Assembly: GCF_036250695.1 (NCBI RefSeq)
Contig: NZ_CP109427.1
Coordinates: forward strand, 6,014,001-6,078,000
DNA from: Streptomyces sp. NBC_01497
GTDB taxonomy: Bacteria > Actinomycetota > Actinomycetes > Streptomycetales > Streptomycetaceae
Length of the DNA: 64,000 bases
Direction of reading: 5' to 3'
The notes under the pieces were generated by a model. That model was not told the DNA's origin. It did no database searches and saw only the letters and a list, made by a program, of their open reading frames with translations. Each line of letters opens with the position of its first letter. Position 1 is the stretch's first letter. Positions 8,041-16,669 of the stretch are shown piece after piece. The position numbers were made by a program, and so were the translations under genes.

Positions 8041-9435
8041 GTGGCGGTGGCAGGTGGGGACCGTGCGGGAACGGGCGACGGCGGCACGGACGGGGGCGCG
8101 CCGGCGGCGGGCCGCCCGGTGACGGCGGGCGGCGGGAACGGCCGCCCGGCGCACGGGGCGGACGGGGGCGGGGCGCCGCACCCGGCGGGCGCCACCGGCT
8201 CCCTCGACGTCACCGCCCGGCTGCGCCCGCCGGGCGGCCCGGGGACACCCCCCGCGCCGGGCCGCTCGCTCATGACGCGCCCGCTGCTGGTGCTGTTCGC
8301 GATCGCCGCGGGCGCGGCGGTCGGCAGCCTCTACTACGCACAGCCGCTGCTCGGCGTCATCGGCGGCGACCTCGGTGTGGGAGACGGCACGGTCGGCCTG
8401 CTGGTGACGGCGACACAGGTCGGTTACGCGCTCGGCATCCTGTTCATCGTGCCGCTCGGCGACCTGCGCCAGCGGCGCCTCCTGATCCCCGTGATGATGG
8501 TCCTTTCGGCGCTCGCGCTGGGCGCCTGCGCCGTGGCGCCCGGCATCGGGACGCTGGCGGGCGCCCTGATCGCCGTCGGGGTCACGACCGTCGCCGGGCA
8601 GATACTCACGCCGCTCGCCGGTGATCTCGCGGACGACGCGTCGCGCGGCAAGGTCGTCGGGATCGTCGTCAGCGGCATCCTCACCGGCATCCTGATCGCG
8701 CGGATCTTCGCGGGGCTCGTCGCCTCCGCGTTCAGCTGGCGCGTGGTGTTCCTGGTGGCGGCGGCCGTCGCGCTCGTGCTGGCCGGGCTGCTGTACCGGT
8801 TCATCCCGAAGCTGCCGCCCCGCTCCACCACCCTGTCCTACCGCGCGCTGCTGAAGTCGGTGTTCTCGCTGATCGCGCACGAACCGAAGCTGCGCATCAG
8901 CATGGTCTTCGGGATCTTCGGCTTCGCGGTGTTCACGATGCTGTGGACGTCGCTGACCTTCCTGCTGTCGGGACCGCCCTACAACTACCCGACCGCCGCC
9001 ATCGGCTTCTTCGGTGTGGCCGGGCTCATCGGCGCGCTCGCCGCGCAGGGGGCGGGGCGGCTGCACGACCGGGGCAGGTCCGTGGTGGGCGTCGGCCTCG
9101 CCTGGGTGCTGATCCTGGTGTCGTGGGTGGTCATCGGGTTCGGCGGGCACGTCCTGGTGGTGCTGGTGGTCGGCATCATCGTGCTGGACATCGGCATCCA
9201 GGGGCAGAACATCCTGGCGCAGTCCCGCGTCTTCCAGATCTCCGCCGAGGCGCGCAGCCGCCTGAACACCGCCTACATCGCGGGCAACTTCGCCGGCGGC
9301 GCGATCGGCTCCGTCGTCGCGACGATGACCTGGGACGCGGGCGGCTGGACCGCCGTGAGCGTCACCGGCGGCGCGCTGTCACTGGCGGCGCTGCTCGTCT
9401 GGGCGCTCACCCGGCGGGGCGCGCTGCGGCCGTGA
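8041..9435 (+). CDS. MFS transporter (sugar/drug efflux type)
   Basis: Major facilitator superfamily permease with about 12 membrane helices starting at residue 78. The A-loop signature between helices 2 and 3 is visible as PLGDLRQRRLLIP. The GTG at 8041 has a GGAGAGG site at good spacing and gives a 77-residue Gly/Ala/Pro-rich N-terminal tail; the alternative ATG at 8272 (387 aa) has no SD and begins exactly at the membrane domain. The family contains efflux proteins for drugs, amino acids or sugars, and the substrate cannot be told. The 3' end lies 52 bp before the SARP gene. Confidence 0.85.
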   Translation: MAVAGGDRAGTGDGGTDGGAPAAGRPVTAGGGNGRPAHGADGGGAPHPAGATGSLDVTARLRPPGGPGTPPAPGRSLMTRPLLVLFAIAAGAAVGSLYYAQPLLGVIGGDLGVGDGTVGLLVTATQVGYALGILFIVPLGDLRQRRLLIPVMMVLSALALGACAVAPGIGTLAGALIAVGVTTVAGQILTPLAGDLADDASRGKVVGIVVSGILTGILIARIFAGLVASAFSWRVVFLVAAAVALVLAGLLYRFIPKLPPRSTTLSYRALLKSVFSLIAHEPKLRISMVFGIFGFAVFTMLWTSLTFLLSGPPYNYPTAAIGFFGVAGLIGALAAQGAGRLHDRGRSVVGVGLAWVLILVSWVVIGFGGHVLVVLVVGIIVLDIGIQGQNILAQSRVFQISAEARSRLNTAYIAGNFAGGAIGSVVATMTWDAGGWTAVSVTGGALSLAALLVWALTRRGALRP

Positions 9436-9475
9436 ACCGGGGCGCAGCGGCGTCCGTCCCCCGGGACGGCTGGGG

Positions 9476-9481
9476 GACAAT
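9476..9481 (+). promoter_or_regulatory. Probable leaderless -10 of the SARP gene
   Basis: GACAAT lies 6 nt before the ATG at 9488, and there is no Shine-Dalgarno sequence. This is the spacing expected when transcription begins at or next to the start codon. No clear -35 is visible. Confidence 0.4.
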
Positions 9482-9487
9482 GACGCC

Positions 9488-12400
9488 ATGCGCTACCGAG
9501 TCCTCGGCACAACCCACGCATTCCGCGACGACGGCGCGCCCGTCGCCGTCGGAGGCGCGCGCCTGCGTGCCCTGCTCGCGGCGCTCGCGGTGCGTCCCGG
9601 CCGTACGGTCCCGGTCCACGCCCTCGTCGCACAGGTCTGGGACGGCGACCCGCCCGCCGACGGCGTCGCCGCGCTCCAGGCCCTGATCGGCCGGCTGCGC
9701 AGGGCCCTCGGCCACACGGCGGTGGAGTCCGGCGAGGGCGGCTACCGGCTGTGCGCCGCCGAGGACGACGTCGACGCGTACCGGTTCACCCGTCTCGCCG
9801 CCGAGGGCACGCGAGCCCTGGAGGCGGGCGACCCGGTGAAGGCGAGCACGCTCCTCTCGGACGCCCTCGCGCTGTGGCAGGGCCCCGCCCTCGCCGACCT
9901 GCCGGATGGTACGAGCGAGGCCACCCGCTGGGAGACCCGCCGCAAGGAGGCGCACCGCACCCACCTGGCCGCATCGCTCGCCCTCGGCAGGGCCGACGAG
10001 GTGCTGCCCGAACTGACCGCGCTGTGCGACGAGTTCCCGCTCGACGAACGTGTCCAGGCGCTGCGGATCAGAGCCCTGCGCGACGCCGGCAGACCGGCCG
10101 AGGCGCTGGCGGCGTACGAGGGGATGCGCCAGGGGCTCGCGAGCCGGCTGGGCGCGGACCCCGGCCCGGAACTGCGCGCGCTCCACGGTGAGCTGCTCAC
10201 TCTTGCCCCCGCCTCCCCGCCGCGAACGCCCCGGGTCCCGTCGGGCGGCGGCGGGACGGGCGGTCCCGGCGGGCGGACGGCTTCCGGCTCGTCCACCGCC
10301 GGCGCCGCCGGTTCGGCCACCGCCGGCGCGGAAGGCGTCCGCACCCCCGAAGCGGGGCCCCCGCATGTCCCGGGGAACCTGCGGGCCCGGCTCACCTCGT
10401 TCGTCGGGCGTGAGGCGGACATCGCGGCCCTGCACGAGGATCTGGCGCGGGCCCGCCTGGTCACGCTGCTCGGCCCGGGCGGCGCCGGGAAGACCCGGCT
10501 CTCGCAGGAGGCGGCCGAGGCCGCGGGCAGCCCCGCCTACCCGGACGGGGTGTGGCTGGCGGAACTGGCCCCCGTCGAGGACCCCGCCACCGTCCCCGAG
10601 GCCGTTCTCACCGCGCTCAGGGCCCGCGAGACCGTACTGCGCGGCGCGGGCGCCGAGGGGCTGCGCGCCGCCGACCCGCACGCGGGCGAGCCGCTCGCCC
10701 TCCTCGCGGAGCATCTGGGCCGTCGTCGGATGCTGTTGATCCTGGACAACTGCGAGCATGTGGTGGGTGCGGCGGCGGAGGTGGCGGAGGCGCTGTTGAC
10801 CCGGTGCCCCGGATTGACGGTGTTGGCGACGAGTCGTGAGCCGCTGGGGGTGCCGGGTGAAGTGGTGCGTCCGGTGGGGGCGTTGGGCGTGGATGCGGCG
10901 TTCCGGTTGTTCGCGGAGCGAGGGCGTGCGGTGCGGCCCGGGTTCGTGGCGGGGGAGGACCGGGCGGCGGTGGGGGAGATCTGCCGTCGGCTGGACGGGT
11001 TGCCGCTGGCCATCGAGTTGGCGGCGGCGCGGTTGCGGGTGCTCTCGCCGCGGCAGATCGCGGACCGGTTGGACGACCGTTTCCGGTTGCTGAGCCGGGG
11101 GAGCCGTACGGTGCTGCCGCGCCAGCAGACGCTGCGTGCCGTGGTGGACTGGTCGTGGGATCTGCTGGACGCAAGCGAGCGGGCGGTCCTGCGGCGGTTG
11201 TCGGTCTTCGCGGGCGGGTGCGATCTCGCCGCGGCCGAGGCCGTCTGCACGGACACCCCAGATTATGCGGACACCCCGGATCATGCGGATACCTCGGAGT
11301 ATGCGGGGACCCCGGACCGTGCGGGCACCCCAGAGGCCCCGGGCAGCCGTCCCCGCGCGCACGACGACGACATCGCCACCGTCCTCGGGTCCCTCGTCGA
11401 CAAGTCCCTGGTCGTCGCCGTGCCCGCGGCCCGGCCCGACACGGGGATGCGCTACCGCCTGCTGGAGACCGTCGCCGAGTACGCAGCCGAGCGGCTGGAC
11501 GAGGCCGGCGACCGGGCCGCCACCGAGCGCGGGCACCTGGTGCACTACCGGGAACTGGCCCGTACGACCGACCCGTTGCTGCGCGGCGCCGGTCAGCGCG
11601 CCGCGCTCGACCTGCTCACGCGGGAGTACGAGAACCTGAGGACGGCCCTGCGCAGGGCGCAGGCGTCCCGCGACGAACACGAGGTGCTGTGCCTCGTGCT
11701 CTCCCTCAGCTGGTACTGGCAGATGCTCGACCAGCGCTCGGAGGCGCGGCACTGGGCCGCGGGCGCGTGTGAGCTGGGCCCCGACCCGTTCGCGGAACCC
11801 GCGCGCCCCGCTCCGCCGATCCACCAGCGGTGCATCGACGCGCCACCGCCGATGTCGGACGAGCTGCTGGAGGAGGCGCGGCGGGAGGTGCGGCTGTTCG
11901 AGATGCTCAACGCCGACCTGTCCGGCGGCGTCTGGCTGGCCGGGCACGAGGAGTGGCTGCACACGGTCGCCCGGGTCTACCGGGCCGGGCTGCCGCAGAC
12001 CTGCCGCCCTCCCGGCATGTTCTGGCTCCTGGCGCTCCTGTTCACCGGCGACGAGGACGGTGTGACCGCCGCGATGGACGAAACGGCGCGGGCGTGCGAG
12101 GAGTTCGGCCTCGAATGGGACCTCGCGAGCATCCTGCAGATGCGGGCGAACTTCCGCGCCAACCGGGGCGCCTTCGCCGAGTCGGCGGCCCGGGACGCGG
12201 AGCGGGCCCTCGCCATCTTCGAACGGCTCGGCGACGCCTGGGGCACGGCCGAGTCGCTGTCCGCGCGGGGCGAGGCGTACGAGAAGCTCGGCCGCCACGC
12301 GGACGCCGCGGCGGACTACGTGGCGGCGGTCCGCTACGCCGAGGGTCTCGGCGCGCTCCACCATGTGGAACTGCTGCGGGTGCGGCTCGCGCAGAACCTG

Positions 12401-13069
12401 GTCGAGCTGGGCCGGGGCGCGGAGGCCGAGGCCATGCTGCACGAGGTGCTGGACGCGCACGGCGCCGAGGACAGCGGCACCTCGAACCACGACGTGGTGC
12501 CGATCACCCGGGTCTTCCTCGCGACCTGGCTCGGCCGGTCGGGGCGCAGGCAGGAAGCCCGCGAACAGCTCTTCGCGGCCCAGCAGTCGTTCGGCAGCGG
12601 GCCCCTGCTGGTCTTTCAGGGGCTGGTCAGGTCGGCACTGTCCTGGCTGGACGTGGAGGACGGCGCGTTCGGCCAGGCCCTGGAGCGCATCCGCGCGTCG
12701 CTGGAGGAGCCCGTCCCGCGCCTCGCGCGGTTGATGGCCCCGGAGATGGGCGCGGTGCAGGTGCTGATCGCGGCGCGGGCCCTCGCTGGTGTCGCGCTCA
12801 CGCGTGCGGCCGGACCCCGGCCCGGAGCCGGAGCAGAGACCGGCGCGGAGGCCGGGACGGGCAGGACGGCCCGTGACGCGGCACGCCTGCTGGGTGCCTA
12901 CGAGGCACTGCTCCCGGTGGGACACGTGCGGAGCCCCTTCGAGGCGGAGGTGTTCCAGGCCGCGGAGAAGGAGACGCTGACCGCTCTGTCGGGTGACGCG
13001 GCGGCCCACGCCGAGGCCCGCGCGGCGGGCGCCGTCCTCTCCCTGGAAGAGGCGACGGCACTGGTCTGA
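9488..13069 (+). CDS. AfsR/SARP-family transcriptional activator with NB-ARC ATPase and TPR-like C-terminus
   Basis: Large 1193-residue regulator. Order: OmpR-like winged helix DNA-binding domain (residues 1-90), bacterial transcriptional activation domain with ADVYRFTRL-like start (95-240), Gly/Pro/Ala linker (240-295), NB-ARC ATPase with P-loop LLGPGGAGKTRLS near 330 and LLILDNCEHVV (Walker B) near 418, winged helix, and a long helical TPR-like C-terminus. SARPs bind direct heptamer repeats with 11-bp spacing and activate antibiotic or export genes; AfsR integrates Ser/Thr kinase signals. A D/T/P-rich insertion coded by 18-bp repeats interrupts the winged-helix/helical junction. Nucleotides about 10735-11220 use a strikingly different codon set. 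It converges on the DrrAB operon. Confidence 0.9.
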   Translation: MRYRVLGTTHAFRDDGAPVAVGGARLRALLAALAVRPGRTVPVHALVAQVWDGDPPADGVAALQALIGRLRRALGHTAVESGEGGYRLCAAEDDVDAYRFTRLAAEGTRALEAGDPVKASTLLSDALALWQGPALADLPDGTSEATRWETRRKEAHRTHLAASLALGRADEVLPELTALCDEFPLDERVQALRIRALRDAGRPAEALAAYEGMRQGLASRLGADPGPELRALHGELLTLAPASPPRTPRVPSGGGGTGGPGGRTASGSSTAGAAGSATAGAEGVRTPEAGPPHVPGNLRARLTSFVGREADIAALHEDLARARLVTLLGPGGAGKTRLSQEAAEAAGSPAYPDGVWLAELAPVEDPATVPEAVLTALRARETVLRGAGAEGLRAADPHAGEPLALLAEHLGRRRMLLILDNCEHVVGAAAEVAEALLTRCPGLTVLATSREPLGVPGEVVRPVGALGVDAAFRLFAERGRAVRPGFVAGEDRAAVGEICRRLDGLPLAIELAAARLRVLSPRQIADRLDDRFRLLSRGSRTVLPRQQTLRAVVDWSWDLLDASERAVLRRLSVFAGGCDLAAAEAVCTDTPDYADTPDHADTSEYAGTPDRAGTPEAPGSRPRAHDDDIATVLGSLVDKSLVVAVPAARPDTGMRYRLLETVAEYAAERLDEAGDRAATERGHLVHYRELARTTDPLLRGAGQRAALDLLTREYENLRTALRRAQASRDEHEVLCLVLSLSWYWQMLDQRSEARHWAAGACELGPDPFAEPARPAPPIHQRCIDAPPPMSDELLEEARREVRLFEMLNADLSGGVWLAGHEEWLHTVARVYRAGLPQTCRPPGMFWLLALLFTGDEDGVTAAMDETARACEEFGLEWDLASILQMRANFRANRGAFAESAARDAERALAIFERLGDAWGTAESLSARGEAYEKLGRHADAAADYVAAVRYAEGLGALHHVELLRVRLAQNLVELGRGAEAEAMLHEVLDAHGAEDSGTSNHDVVPITRVFLATWLGRSGRRQEAREQLFAAQQSFGSGPLLVFQGLVRSALSWLDVEDGAFGQALERIRASLEEPVPRLARLMAPEMGAVQVLIAARALAGVALTRAAGPRPGAGAETGAEAGTGRTARDAARLLGAYEALLPVGHVRSPFEAEVFQAAEKETLTALSGDAAAHAEARAAGAVLSLEEATALV
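11261..11332 (+). repeat. 18-bp coding tandem repeat inside the SARP gene
   Basis: Four in-frame 18-bp units (starting 11261, 11279, 11297, 11315) with a partial unit before them. They encode degenerate hexapeptides of the type Y/H-A-D/G-T-P/S-D/E in a flexible acidic linker between the ATPase/winged-helix part and the helical part. Unit length is a multiple of three, so copy number can change without breaking the frame. Confidence 0.75.
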
Positions 13070-13247
13070 CCGGGTGGCCCGGACCACGCCGCCGCCTCCC
13101 GGGGGCCGCCCCCGCGCGGCCGGCCCCCGCCGGTCCGCCGTACGTCCCCCTGTGACGTACGGCGGGATGCGCCCTGTCGCACGGCCGACGGCCCGCCGCG
13201 CGCCGCGCTCCCGCGCGGCCCAGGGCGGGCATCCGGCCGTTTCCCCC

Positions 13248-13289
13248 GGCCGTCCGGCGGGCGCCGTCAGAGGCGCCCGCCGGACGGCC
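13248..13289. terminator. Bidirectional terminator hairpin
   Basis: A perfect 18-bp inverted repeat (13248-13265 with 13272-13289) with a 6-nt loop GTCAGA sits between the SARP gene and the convergent ABC permease. No T-run follows on the plus strand, as is usual for very strong GC hairpins in streptomycetes. It should stop transcripts from both sides. Confidence 0.8.
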
Positions 13290-13296
13290 CGGCGAC

Positions 13297-14208
13297 TCAG
13301 GTCTTGTTGCGGAACTTGCGGACCGCCAGCGGGGCCATCACCAGCGTGATCCCCGCGGCCCAGCCGAGCGTCATCAGCGCGGAGTGCGCCACCGGTCCGC
13401 CGTCGATCAGGCCACGGGCCGCGTCCGCGAGGTTGGAGAGCGGGTTGTAGTCCGTGAAGCCCTGCAGCCAGCCCGGCATCGTCTTGGTCGGGGCGAAGAT
13501 CGAAGAGCCGAACTGCAACGGCATCAGCACGAGCATCGCCACGCCCTGCACCGCCTGCGACGTCTTCATGGTCAGGCCGAGCAGCATGAAGATCCACATA
13601 AGCGCCGCGCCGAAGGCCAGGGAGAGTCCCACAGCGGCCAGCAGGCCCAGCACCGACGTCTGCACGGTCATGCCGAGCGCGAACCCCATGCCCAGCAGGA
13701 TCGCCGTGGCGACCAGCATGCGGCCTATCTCCACCACGATCTTCGCGATCAGCACCGACGAGCGGGCGATCGGCATCGTGCGGAAGCGGTCCATGACCCC
13801 CTTGCGGAAGTCGTCGTTGACACCGCTGCCGACGGCCATGGCGATGTTCATGCCCATCATGGCCATCAGTCCCGGCACGACGTAGTTCAGGTAGTCGTGC
13901 CGGTCACCGCCGAGGCTCGCGCCGACGGAGCCGCCGAACACGTACACGAACAGCACCGTGAAGATGATCGGCATCAGCAGGACGTCGAACATCGACTCCG
14001 GGTCCTGGCGGATCTGCAGGACGTTGCGCCGCACCAGGGCGCCGATGTGCCGCAGGTTCGCCCGCAGGCCGATCCTGCCGTCGTCCGCTGCCTGGGCCGA
14101 GGCGAGCCGCGGCGCGGAGGCCGGGGCGGGTGAGGGCGAACCGGGGCCGTGCGAGGGGCCGTGGCCCGTCGCCGGCTGCGTCTGCGCGCTCGTAGACGTC
14201 GTACTCAT
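13297..14208 (-). CDS. ABC-2 type drug exporter permease (DrrB-like)
   Basis: Membrane half of a DrrAB-type exporter. After a 45-residue Ser/Pro/Ala-rich cytoplasmic tail there are six predicted helices. The region QDPESMFDVLLMPIIFTVLFVYVFGG is typical of daunorubicin-resistance permeases, and the loop VNDDFRKGVMDRFRTMPIARS is the coupling segment. The gene overlaps the ATPase gene by 4 nt (ATGA), so the two are translationally coupled. Substrate unknown; the family exports anthracyclines and other hydrophobic natural products. Confidence 0.9.
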   Translation of the reverse strand: MSTTSTSAQTQPATGHGPSHGPGSPSPAPASAPRLASAQAADDGRIGLRANLRHIGALVRRNVLQIRQDPESMFDVLLMPIIFTVLFVYVFGGSVGASLGGDRHDYLNYVVPGLMAMMGMNIAMAVGSGVNDDFRKGVMDRFRTMPIARSSVLIAKIVVEIGRMLVATAILLGMGFALGMTVQTSVLGLLAAVGLSLAFGAALMWIFMLLGLTMKTSQAVQGVAMLVLMPLQFGSSIFAPTKTMPGWLQGFTDYNPLSNLADAARGLIDGGPVAHSALMTLGWAAGITLVMAPLAVRKFRNKT

Positions 14209-15251
14209 ACGGCGACCCCCTCAGTCTCGGTCTCGGCGGTCCACGTGGTCTGCGCGCCGCCCGTCGTCTTCTCGCCCGTGATCGCCAGGAACACCTCGTC
14301 CAGGCTCGGCAGGTGCGTGCCGATGTGCGCGATCGAGAAGCCCCGTCCGCCGAGCACACCGATCACCGCCGTCAGTTGTTCGTCGCTGAGGATCGGCACG
14401 TACAGCACGCCCTCGTCGGGCACCGCCGTGGCGCCCGCGACCCCGTCGAGGCCCGTCTCGGCGAGTGCCTGCGCCATCTGCGGCAGTTCCCCGGGATCGG
14501 TCGGGGTGATCTTCAGCGTGCGGCCGCCGACCCGCGCCTTCAGGTCGTCCACCCGGCCGCCGGCGATGACCCGCCCCCGGTCGAAGACCGTCAGCTCGTC
14601 CGCGAGCTGCTCGGCCTCCTCCATGTACTGCGTGGTCAGCAGCACGGTCGCCCCCTCGCCGACCAGCCGCTGCACCTCGTCCCACACCTCGTTGCGCGTG
14701 CGCGGGTCGAGGCCGGTGGTCGGTTCGTCCAGGTACAGGACGGACGGCCGGCCGATCATGGAGGCCGCCAGGTCGAGCCGGCGCCGCATGCCACCCGAGT
14801 ACTGCATGGCCGGCTTCTTGGCCGCCTCGGTCAGGGAGAAGCGCTCCAGGAGCTCGTCGGAGCGGAGTCGGGCCTCGCGCCGGGGCAGGTCGAGCAGGCG
14901 CCCGATCATGTAGAGGTTCTCCCAGCCGGAGAGCTTCTCGTCGACCGAGGCGTACTGGCCGGTCAGGCCGATGGTGCGGCGCAGCTGCCGGGGCTGGCGC
15001 AGGACGTCGTACCCGGCGACCCTCGCGGAGCCCGCGTCCGGCTGCAGGAGGGTGGACAGGATGCGTACGAGCGTGGTCTTGCCCGCGCCGTTGGGTCCGA
15101 GTACGCCGAGGACGGTGCCCTCGCGCACGTCGAGGTCGACCCCGTCGAGAGCCTTCGTGCCCTGGGGGCCGCCGAACTGCTTGACGAGCCCCCGCACCTC
15201 GACGGCGATGCCCCTGCGGCTGGCGCTCGGGTTCTTGTCGATTCGCGTCAT
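14205..15251 (-). CDS. ABC exporter ATP-binding protein (DrrA family)
   Basis: Nucleotide-binding subunit of the exporter. Visible motifs: Walker A LGPNGAGKTTLVR, signature YSGGMRRRLDLAAS, Walker B VLYLDEPTTGLD, and the H-loop region LLTTQYMEEAEQLADEL. The DrrA-type C-terminal domain contains GRVIAGGRVDDLKARVGG. I prefer the ATG at 15251 (348 aa); ATG 15260 and GTG 15275 are also in frame, but the latter lies inside a heptamer repeat array that looks regulatory. Confidence 0.9.
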   Translation of the reverse strand: MTRIDKNPSASRRGIAVEVRGLVKQFGGPQGTKALDGVDLDVREGTVLGVLGPNGAGKTTLVRILSTLLQPDAGSARVAGYDVLRQPRQLRRTIGLTGQYASVDEKLSGWENLYMIGRLLDLPRREARLRSDELLERFSLTEAAKKPAMQYSGGMRRRLDLAASMIGRPSVLYLDEPTTGLDPRTRNEVWDEVQRLVGEGATVLLTTQYMEEAEQLADELTVFDRGRVIAGGRVDDLKARVGGRTLKITPTDPGELPQMAQALAETGLDGVAGATAVPDEGVLYVPILSDEQLTAVIGVLGGRGFSIAHIGTHLPSLDEVFLAITGEKTTGGAQTTWTAETETEGVAV

Positions 15252-15273
15252 GTCCACCATGGGACCAGCCGCC

Positions 15274-15365
15274 ACCGACAGCGCACCGACATGCCACCGA
15301 CACCCCGGGCCGGACGGGCGGTCTCACCGACATATCGCCGACAGCTCGCCGACATATGTCCGAGT
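15274..15365. promoter_or_regulatory. Heptamer direct-repeat arrays at 11-bp spacing (SARP-box-like)
   Basis: Two arrays precede the DrrAB operon. Array 1: ACCGACA at 15274, 15285 and 15296. Array 2: ACCGACA 15326, GCCGACA 15337, GCCGACA 15348, TCCGAGT 15359. Every step within an array is exactly 11 bp (heptamer + 4 bp). Such 11-bp-phased heptamer direct repeats are the classic binding pattern of SARP activators, and a SARP gene lies just beyond this operon. On the coding (minus) strand the unit reads TGTCGGT/C. I see no clear -10 at the usual 8-bp distance, so the promoter is not placed. Confidence 0.6.
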
Positions 15366-15482
15366 ATCGGCGGCAGGCCGTGCGCCGCGGTCGGCCCGGG
15401 GCCGGAATCCGACCGGGTGCGGGTATGCGGCGGCCCGCCGACGGGGGACGTTCGGCGGGCCGCCGGTGGTGCGGGCAGTGGC

Positions 15483-16370
15483 TCAGTGGAAGGTGTGCTC
15501 CTCCTGCGGGAACGTTCCTCCGACGACCTCGTCCGCGAACGCGCGCGCCGCGTCGCCCAACGTCTCGCGCAGGTTCGCGTACTGCTTGGTGAAGCGCGGC
15601 ACACGGCCCGGCGTCAGCCCGGCCATGTCCGTGTAGACGAGCACCTGCGCGTCGGTCAGGGCGCCCGCCCCGATCCCGACGGTCGGGATGTGCAGGCCGC
15701 GCGTGACCTCGGCCGCCAGCTCGCCCGGGACCAGCTCCAGCACCACCGCGAAGGCGCCGGCGTCCTGGACCGCCTTGGCGTCCCGCAGCAGCTGCTGGGC
15801 CGCCTCCTCGCCCCGGCCCTGCACCCGGTAGCCCATCGCGTTGACCGACTGCGGGGTCAGGCCGATATGCCCCATCACCGGGATCCCGGACGCCACGAGC
15901 AGCGAGATCTGCTCGTGCGAACGCTCGCCGCCCTCCAGCTTCACGGCGCCCACGCCCGCGTCCTTCACCAGGCGCGTGGCGCTGCGCAGGGCCTGCACCG
16001 GTCCCTCCTGGTACGAACCGAAGGGCAGGTCGGCCACGATCAGCGCGCGCTTCGTGCCGCGTACGACGGCGGCCGACAGCATCGCCATCTCGTCGAGCGT
16101 GACGGGCACGGTCGTCTCGTACCCGAGGTGGCAGTTGCCCATGGAGTCGCCCACGAGCATCACCGGGATCCCGGCCTCGTCGAAGACGGACGCCGTCATC
16201 GCGTCGTACGCGGTGAGCATGGGCCACTTCTCACCGCGCTCCTTGGCGGCGGTGATGTCGTGCACGGTGATCCTGCGGGAACTCTTGCCGCCGTACAGTG
16301 CCTTGCCGCTGCTGTCGGCAGGTGTCGGAGCCTGTTCGTTCCGCGCGGACTCGGCGGGGGGAAAAGTCAT
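15483..16370 (-). CDS. panB: 3-methyl-2-oxobutanoate hydroxymethyltransferase
   Basis: Ketopantoate hydroxymethyltransferase, first committed step of pantothenate/CoA synthesis; it transfers a hydroxymethyl group from methylene-THF to alpha-ketoisovalerate. The (beta/alpha)8 family signatures are clear: LTAYDAMTASVFDEAGIPVMLVGDSMG, the Mg-binding Asp region, VKLEGG, and GHIGLTPQSV. ATG 16370 gives 295 aa with a 30-residue polar N-terminal tail; ATG 16391 is an alternative. It lies alone on the minus strand, divergent from the EEP gene. Confidence 0.95.
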   Translation of the reverse strand: MTFPPAESARNEQAPTPADSSGKALYGGKSSRRITVHDITAAKERGEKWPMLTAYDAMTASVFDEAGIPVMLVGDSMGNCHLGYETTVPVTLDEMAMLSAAVVRGTKRALIVADLPFGSYQEGPVQALRSATRLVKDAGVGAVKLEGGERSHEQISLLVASGIPVMGHIGLTPQSVNAMGYRVQGRGEEAAQQLLRDAKAVQDAGAFAVVLELVPGELAAEVTRGLHIPTVGIGAGALTDAQVLVYTDMAGLTPGRVPRFTKQYANLRETLGDAARAFADEVVGGTFPQEEHTFH

Positions 16371-16669
16371 GGCCGAAGGCCCTTTCGTCATCTCAAGGCG
16401 CCCTGACGGCGTCCCTGGACCACTTCCATGGTGGCACCTGCGGGCGGGCGCGGGAAGTGCTGGGTTCCCGCGCACCCCTGTGATCCGGGCCCCATCGCGT
16501 GCCGGGAACCTCCGGGCCCCGCGCTCACGTCATGGTCTCGGTAGGCACTGTCGTGAGGCGGCGGCGAAAGCAGGGTCACATCACCTAGGGTCGGACAGAT
16601 CCGGGGCGGGTGCGCGGGCGGGATCCGGCCCGGCCACAGGACGTACGGGCGAAGTCAGCGAGGGTATTC

